Assembly: GCA_910587915.1 (NCBI GenBank)
Contig: CAJUOB010000021.1
Coordinates: 1-46,685 of the forward strand
Origin: an uncultured Muribaculaceae bacterium
GTDB taxonomy: Bacteria > Bacteroidota > Bacteroidia > Bacteroidales > Muribaculaceae
Direction of reading: 5' to 3'
DNA: 46,685 bases
In this document: in pieces, positions 43,360 through 46,685 of the stretch
Numbering within the stretch: the stretch's first letter is position 1
Layout of the letters: each line of letters opens with the position of its first letter
Position numbers and translations under genes: made by a program
Notes under the pieces: model-generated
Database searches by the model: none
Seen by the model: only the letters and a program-made list of their open reading frames with translations
What the model was told of the DNA's origin: nothing

Positions 43360-43946
43360 TTCTTTTTCTTCTTTTTAGAGGGTGCCGGAAGGGCGCGGAA
43401 TTCGTGCAAGGTCGTCTGTTCTGGATCTAATGCGAGCATACCATGTGATAGCATTCGCAGATCGTCGAATACACGACGGTCATCGACTCCTTCGCGGTCG
43501 AATGCCACCACGATTTTCTTCATGTGATCGGCAATGAGGAACACGAGTGAATCGCGTTCTTCGCCTGGCTCCATTCCGCATGCAACATCGATCATTCGCG
43601 CTATGTTTCGGCCATAGCGACGCATTGGCATATGCTCGGGACGCGCGATGGGAATGTTATCGGGCCGGTCGGCAAATACGTCGCTTTGCACATGCTCGAA
43701 CGGTACGTCCACATCCAGGTTGAACCCACTCATTATGAACAGATGGTCCCAGAGCTTGCGCATATGCTCGGCCTGATTGTCACCTTGGGCGGGGAAGAGA
43801 GTGTTCATCGCATTTACAATGGTATTTGCGCAGAGGGTGCGTTCTTCGCGATTTTCGATGGTGACGCAGTGGTCGACCATGCGCTGTATGTTGCGCCCGT
43901 ATTCGGGCAGTGTTAGCCTTGGAAGGCGGTTGGTGTATGTGAGCAT
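43356..43946 (-). CDS. DUF4290-family protein
   Basis: A 196-residue, largely helical protein of a family confined mostly to Bacteroidota. Two repeated elements, PEYGRNIQRMVDHC near residue 14 and RRYGRNIARMIDVAC near residue 108, suggest an internal duplication. The C-terminus is a poly-lysine tail (PSKKKKKK), encoded by A-rich codons that run into the ATGA shared with rimM. Function is unknown; coupling to rimM hints at ribosome or RNA contact. A strong promoter lies upstream. Confidence 0.9.
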   Translation of the reverse strand: MLTYTNRLPRLTLPEYGRNIQRMVDHCVTIENREERTLCANTIVNAMNTLFPAQGDNQAEHMRKLWDHLFIMSGFNLDVDVPFEHVQSDVFADRPDNIPIARPEHMPMRRYGRNIARMIDVACGMEPGEERDSLVFLIADHMKKIVVAFDREGVDDRRVFDDLRMLSHGMLALDPEQTTLHEFRALPAPSKKKKKK

Positions 43947-43970
43947 TGTGTATAGTCAATTACTGTGCCT

Positions 43971-44002
43971 CAAAGTTACTGCAAAAATCCGGCATGGGCA
44001 AA
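43971..44002 (-). promoter_or_regulatory. Promoter of the DUF4290-rimM operon
   Basis: Minus-strand TTTG (44002-43999), 20-bp spacer, then TAACTTTG (43978-43971). Initiation near 43965 gives a leader of about 19 nt. A short palindrome GGCAA-A-TTGCC (43997-44007) surrounds the -33 box. Confidence 0.7.
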
Positions 44003-44015
44003 TTGCCTTTTGTTG

Positions 44016-44312
44016 TTATATGGGTGATTTTACAGGTGTCGTATTGCTCGAAATAAGCATTCCATCTGCAAATCCCAATATGGTAAGCATCTTGATGCCG
44101 TCGATTTCAGTAATATAGCCCCATTCCTCGATACCGACGTTGAAATTTTTAATATGAGGATTCCCGAGTTTGTTTTTTACTTTGTCCATTGACAGGCCCG
44201 GAGTGAGAGTCGTAAGGTTATCGGTCAGCGCCCAGGATTGCCGCACGGATGTGCATGAGCTAATGCCGATTATGGATATGGCTGCTAATGACGCTAATAG
44301 GTGGCGTTTCAC
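44016..44312 (-). CDS. Small lipoprotein, BamE/SmpA-like
   Basis: A 98-residue protein with a lipobox ISSC (C20). The middle stretch LTPGLSMDKVKNKLGNPH followed by EEWGYIT resembles the SmpA/OmlA (BamE) fold, in which a helix pair with L..G.s...V...LG.P precedes a Trp/Tyr strand. It is shorter than E. coli BamE (113) and its C-terminal part differs, so the match is weak. Location two genes after bamD supports an outer-membrane role only loosely. Confidence 0.7.
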   Translation of the reverse strand: MKRHLLASLAAISIIGISSCTSVRQSWALTDNLTTLTPGLSMDKVKNKLGNPHIKNFNVGIEEWGYITEIDGIKMLTILGFADGMLISSNTTPVKSPI

Positions 44313-44336
44313 AGAAGTATAATATTTATAATATCA

Positions 44337-44376
44337 AAGCCGGAAGCTGCGCGTATGGGGCGCGGTCTTCCGGCTT
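44337..44376 (-). terminator. Hairpin after rpoZ, probable terminator
   Basis: AAGCCGGAAG (44337-44346) pairs over 10 bp with CTTCCGGCTT (44367-44376). The loop has a further GCGC/GCGC pairing. It lies 20 bp after the rpoZ stop. On the minus strand only TTTGATATT follows, so the U-tract is weak. Confidence 0.6.
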
Positions 44377-44396
44377 GTAGATTGTTTTTTGTGGTT

Positions 44397-44729
44397 TTAG
44401 AGCGAATTACGGTCTTTGTTGCTTTTGCGGAAGAACAACTTGTGGTCGATATATTCCTGAGTAGCAATAAGGGTGGGTTTGGGAAGACGCTCGTAGTAAC
44501 GCGAAATTTCGATTTGCTCGCGGTTTTCGCTCACTTCTTCGAGGGTGTCGTTGTAGGGTGCGAATTCCTGAAGTTTCTTTTCGAGATCGCTTTTCATCTG
44601 AGCTGCAATCTGGTTTGCGCGCTTGGAGATGACGCATACGGTTTCATAGATATTTCCGGTCTGTTCCGAGAGCTCGATAAGGTCGCGGGTGACGGTGTTG
44701 AGCGGAGTGTTGCTTTTCTTGAAATCCAT
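44397..44729 (-). CDS. rpoZ: RNA polymerase omega subunit, Bacteroidota type
   Basis: A 110-residue protein. TGNIYETVCVISKRANQIA matches the omega motif that contacts the beta' C-terminus, and the C-terminal part (YYERLPKPTLIATQEYIDHKL) is typical for the Bacteroidota form, which is poorly similar to E. coli omega. It follows bamD by 68 bp, a conserved pairing in Bacteroidales. Confidence 0.9.
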   Translation of the reverse strand: MDFKKSNTPLNTVTRDLIELSEQTGNIYETVCVISKRANQIAAQMKSDLEKKLQEFAPYNDTLEEVSENREQIEISRYYERLPKPTLIATQEYIDHKLFFRKSNKDRNSL

Positions 44730-44797
44730 AGTTTATGGCGGTTTATTTTGTTCTGTAGATCAGTTCCGGTAGTTTGCCGGAAGGGTGGGGGAGAGGG

Positions 44798-45598
44798 TTA
44801 GTCGTTGACGTAGCGTGTGGCGATTTTCTGAATGTTGTCGGCCTCCTCACGTTTCGGACTGTCGGGGTAATTGTTTATAAACGAGTAGTATTCGTCGAGG
44901 ACATCGCGGAATCGGTCGGCCTTGCGTTCTTCTACCGAGTTGACGGCTTCTTGATAGCGGGCCTTGAGAATGAGCATTTCCAGTTCCTCTTTATATTTGG
45001 AGTATGGATAATCCTTTATGGCGTTCTTGGCTACAATTACAGCGCTTTCGTAGTTGTTGCCCATATAGTTTCCGAGATTGTAGTATAGCTGGGCGTTTTG
45101 TAGCTGTTTGAGGGTGAGCTTGTCCTGCATTTCGAAAATCGCGTTCTGTGCGATGGAAACTTTGTCGCTTCGGGGGAAATACTCAAGAAATCCCTGCAAT
45201 TCCTCGATCGCTTTTATTGTGCCGGACTGGTCGAGCTGTGGCTCGGGAGAGTCGAGGTAGTAGCCATATCCGCAGAAGAAGCGGGCTGCTTCGGTGTACT
45301 TTCCTTTAGGGTATCGGCCATAGTAGGTTTTGAAGTACGCTCCGGAACTTACGTAGTCCTTGTTCTCGTAGTGGCTCATAGCCAGAAGATAGAGCGACTC
45401 CTCGGCTTTGTCGGAGCCTTTGAAGTATGCAATGCAGTCTTCGAGCAGCGTAGCGGCCTGCACATATTTTTTCTCTTCGAAGGCGCGCTTGGCGTAGTCG
45501 AACTTATAATTAATGTCGGTGCTCTTCTGCGCGCGTTGGTATTCACCGCACGAACAGAGGAGAATCGCTGCAAGAAAAGCTACAATATAGTGTCGCAT
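44798..45598 (-). CDS. bamD: Outer-membrane assembly lipoprotein BamD
   Basis: A 266-residue lipoprotein (lipobox LLCSC, C17) with five tetratricopeptide-like helix pairs, including DYAKRAFEEKKYVQAATLLED and KEELEMLILKARYQEAVNS. It supports BamA in folding outer-membrane barrels, and in this phylum would also serve PorP-like proteins. I choose the ATG at 45598, because upstream in-frame codons would precede the lipoprotein signal. A minus-strand TACCTTTG (45632-45625) is a plausible -7 box. Confidence 0.93.
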   Translation of the reverse strand: MRHYIVAFLAAILLCSCGEYQRAQKSTDINYKFDYAKRAFEEKKYVQAATLLEDCIAYFKGSDKAEESLYLLAMSHYENKDYVSSGAYFKTYYGRYPKGKYTEAARFFCGYGYYLDSPEPQLDQSGTIKAIEELQGFLEYFPRSDKVSIAQNAIFEMQDKLTLKQLQNAQLYYNLGNYMGNNYESAVIVAKNAIKDYPYSKYKEELEMLILKARYQEAVNSVEERKADRFRDVLDEYYSFINNYPDSPKREEADNIQKIATRYVND

Positions 45599-45624
45599 TT
45601 GTGTGGTTATCATATACAATTGTG

Positions 45625-45632
45625 CAAAGGTA
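45625..45632 (-). promoter_or_regulatory. Probable -7 box of the bamD-rpoZ operon
   Basis: TACCTTTG on the minus strand, matching TAnnTTTG, 26 bp before the bamD ATG. No good TTTG is found at the expected -33 distance, so confidence is moderate. Confidence 0.5.
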
Positions 45633-45707
45633 GTAAAAAAGATGCATCCGAGGAACGTCTGAAACAAAGTTTAGTGGCTCTTTGCACAAAATTAACATTT
45701 ATAGTGG

Positions 45708-46592
45708 CTAAAGCACGTTGAGTACTTGCTCTTTTATCTGCTCAAGGGAGTCTTTCATCTTCACAACTATGGCCTGCATTTCGGCATGGTTGCTTTTTGA
45801 ACCGAGTGTGTTGATTTCGCGGCCCATCTCCTGAGCAATGAATCCGAGTTTCTTTCCCTGTCCGCCGGCGGGGGCATCCATCGTTTCCATGAAGTACTGC
45901 AGGTGTTTGCGCAGTCGCTGCTTTTCCTCGTTTACGTCGAGTTTCTCGATGTAGAATATCATTTCTTGTTCCAGACGACCCTTGTCGTATTCGGGGAGGT
46001 TGATTTTCGAAAGACCTTCTTCGATTTTCTGTCGGATACGGGGCACGCGTTCGGCCTCGTATGGCTCGATGCTTTCGAGAAGTTGCGAAATGGTTTCGAT
46101 GCGTGAGGCAAAGAATTTTTCGAGTTCCATACCCTCGGCACGTCGGTGCGACACGAGATTGCTGATGGCCATGTCGACAGCTGCGTCTACGGCCTTGAGC
46201 TGGTCGGCATCGGCCACTTCCTGAGTGTTCGCAACAATGGTGTCGGGAAAACGCAGGAGTACGGAGTACCAATCGGCCGGCATGGGAATACCCAGCTTGG
46301 CAGAGGCTTCTTCGAATTGTTTTTTGTATGCCGCCAGTGCCGAAACATCGAGCGCAGAGTGTATTTCGGTGGTAGATCCGATGTTTTCTGCCGTGATGAT
46401 TACATCGGCTTTGCCACGCTCAAGGGCGCGGCTCACGGTAGAACGTATGTCGAGTTCATGTTCCCGGAATGCGAATGGCAGACGGACATTGAGATCCATC
46501 TGCTTTGAGTTCAGTGACTTTATCTCGACAGTTATTTTTTTTGTTCCGGCCTCGGCTATGCCTTTGCCGAAGCCAGTCATAGACATTAACAT
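45708..46592 (-). CDS. yicC: YicC-family RNA endoribonuclease
   Basis: A 294-residue protein. The N-terminal SMTGFGKG and VEIKSLNSKQMDLNVRLP, and the C-terminal KLGFIAQEMGREINTLGSK with SNHAEMQ, are the two YicC signatures. The E. coli member is an endoribonuclease that helps degrade the small RNA RyhB; the target here is unknown. The ATG at 46592 is preferred (46586 and 46580 also possible), since upstream codons are proline-rich and unrelated. Its leader has a TAATTTTG box at 46682-46675, near the right edge. Confidence 0.9.
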   Translation of the reverse strand: MLMSMTGFGKGIAEAGTKKITVEIKSLNSKQMDLNVRLPFAFREHELDIRSTVSRALERGKADVIITAENIGSTTEIHSALDVSALAAYKKQFEEASAKLGIPMPADWYSVLLRFPDTIVANTQEVADADQLKAVDAAVDMAISNLVSHRRAEGMELEKFFASRIETISQLLESIEPYEAERVPRIRQKIEEGLSKINLPEYDKGRLEQEMIFYIEKLDVNEEKQRLRKHLQYFMETMDAPAGGQGKKLGFIAQEMGREINTLGSKSNHAEMQAIVVKMKDSLEQIKEQVLNVL

Positions 46593-46674
46593 ATTTCGCT
46601 GAAAAACGGCGTCTACCCCATGCCGAACGCCTGTTGGTGAGGGGACGGGCAAGCCTCTCGGCAAGCCTTGCAGC

Positions 46675-46682
46675 GGCAAAAT
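46675..46682 (-). promoter_or_regulatory. Probable -7 box of yicC
   Basis: Minus-strand TAATTTTG, matching TAnnTTTG; any -33 box lies beyond the right edge. The leader of about 76 nt is GC-rich and contains GGCTTGCC twice (46646-46665 area), and a GGCGT/ACGCC hairpin followed by TTTTT at about 46605-46634. Confidence 0.5.
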
Positions 46683-46685
46683 TAC

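Noticed and set aside
1..46685. CRISPR array, insertion sequence, integrase or prophage
   Set aside because: I found no regularly spaced repeats, no transposase or integrase motifs, and neither tRNA is flanked by a visible attachment-site duplication.

Overview
The window looks like chromosomal core sequence of a gut-type Bacteroidales, most likely Muribaculaceae or a Porphyromonadaceae-like relative. Three things point there. The type IX secretion core porP-gldK-gldL-gldM-gldN is present, and it is generally absent from Bacteroides itself. Upstream regions carry the Bacteroidota promoter form TTTG / TAnnTTTG, often with exactly 20 bp between the boxes. Several genes belong to families seen mainly in this phylum (DUF4290, HMA-AraC, PepSY-like periplasmic protein, Bacteroidota-type omega subunit). 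I see no phage, insertion sequence, integrase, CRISPR array or rRNA. The genus-level call is inference.

Layout, left to right. 1-8.3 kb, all minus: a cut-off tRNA-Lys, a coupled MFS exporter / HMA-AraC regulator pair, the T9SS operon porP-gldKLMN, then tRNA-Gln(CTG) with its promoter and terminator. 8.4-10.4 kb: an isolated periplasmic GH65 enzyme (minus). 10.6-13.7 kb, plus: thrC, a conserved hypothetical, a PlsC-like acyltransferase and an omega-amidase-type nitrilase. 13.6-20.6 kb, minus: an eight-gene cluster panC-panD-ffh-folD-capA-like-trmN6-CPBP protease-esterase, with most junctions overlapping by 4 bp or separated by a few bases. 20.7-21.8 kb, plus: a hexapeptide acetyltransferase and ogt. 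21.8-25.0 kb, minus: a PepSY-like protein and the anaerobic ribonucleotide reductase pair nrdD-nrdG.

25.2-31.3 kb, minus: ftsY-rimO-menF-SGNH-SGNH, an uninterrupted coupled operon that mixes SRP receptor, ribosome modification, menaquinone entry and two exported esterases. 31.3-33.0 kb, plus: an intergenic region with a possible 23-residue membrane peptide, then a third SGNH hydrolase and an NlpC/P60 lipoprotein. 33.0-41.8 kb, minus: a DUF3332 lipoprotein, an MltF-like lytic transglycosylase, purM, a CPA2 cation/proton antiporter, an MgtC-family protein, an anchored coiled-coil protein and dnaB. 41.9-46.6 kb, minus: an OmpA-family protein, a small acidic protein, rimM, DUF4290, a small BamE-like lipoprotein, rpoZ, bamD and yicC.

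The recurrent theme is cell-envelope biogenesis (T9SS, BamD, SRP and its receptor, lytic and esterase enzymes, lipoproteins) interleaved with housekeeping metabolism. The best leads for something undescribed are the exported SGNH pair embedded in the ftsY-rimO-menF operon, the HMA-AraC/MFS pair with an adjacent inverted repeat, the orphan GH65 enzyme, the 23-residue candidate peptide, and the short hairpins placed at the extreme 5' ends of the nrdD and panC transcripts. I do not see a clear large novel defence or mobile system here.
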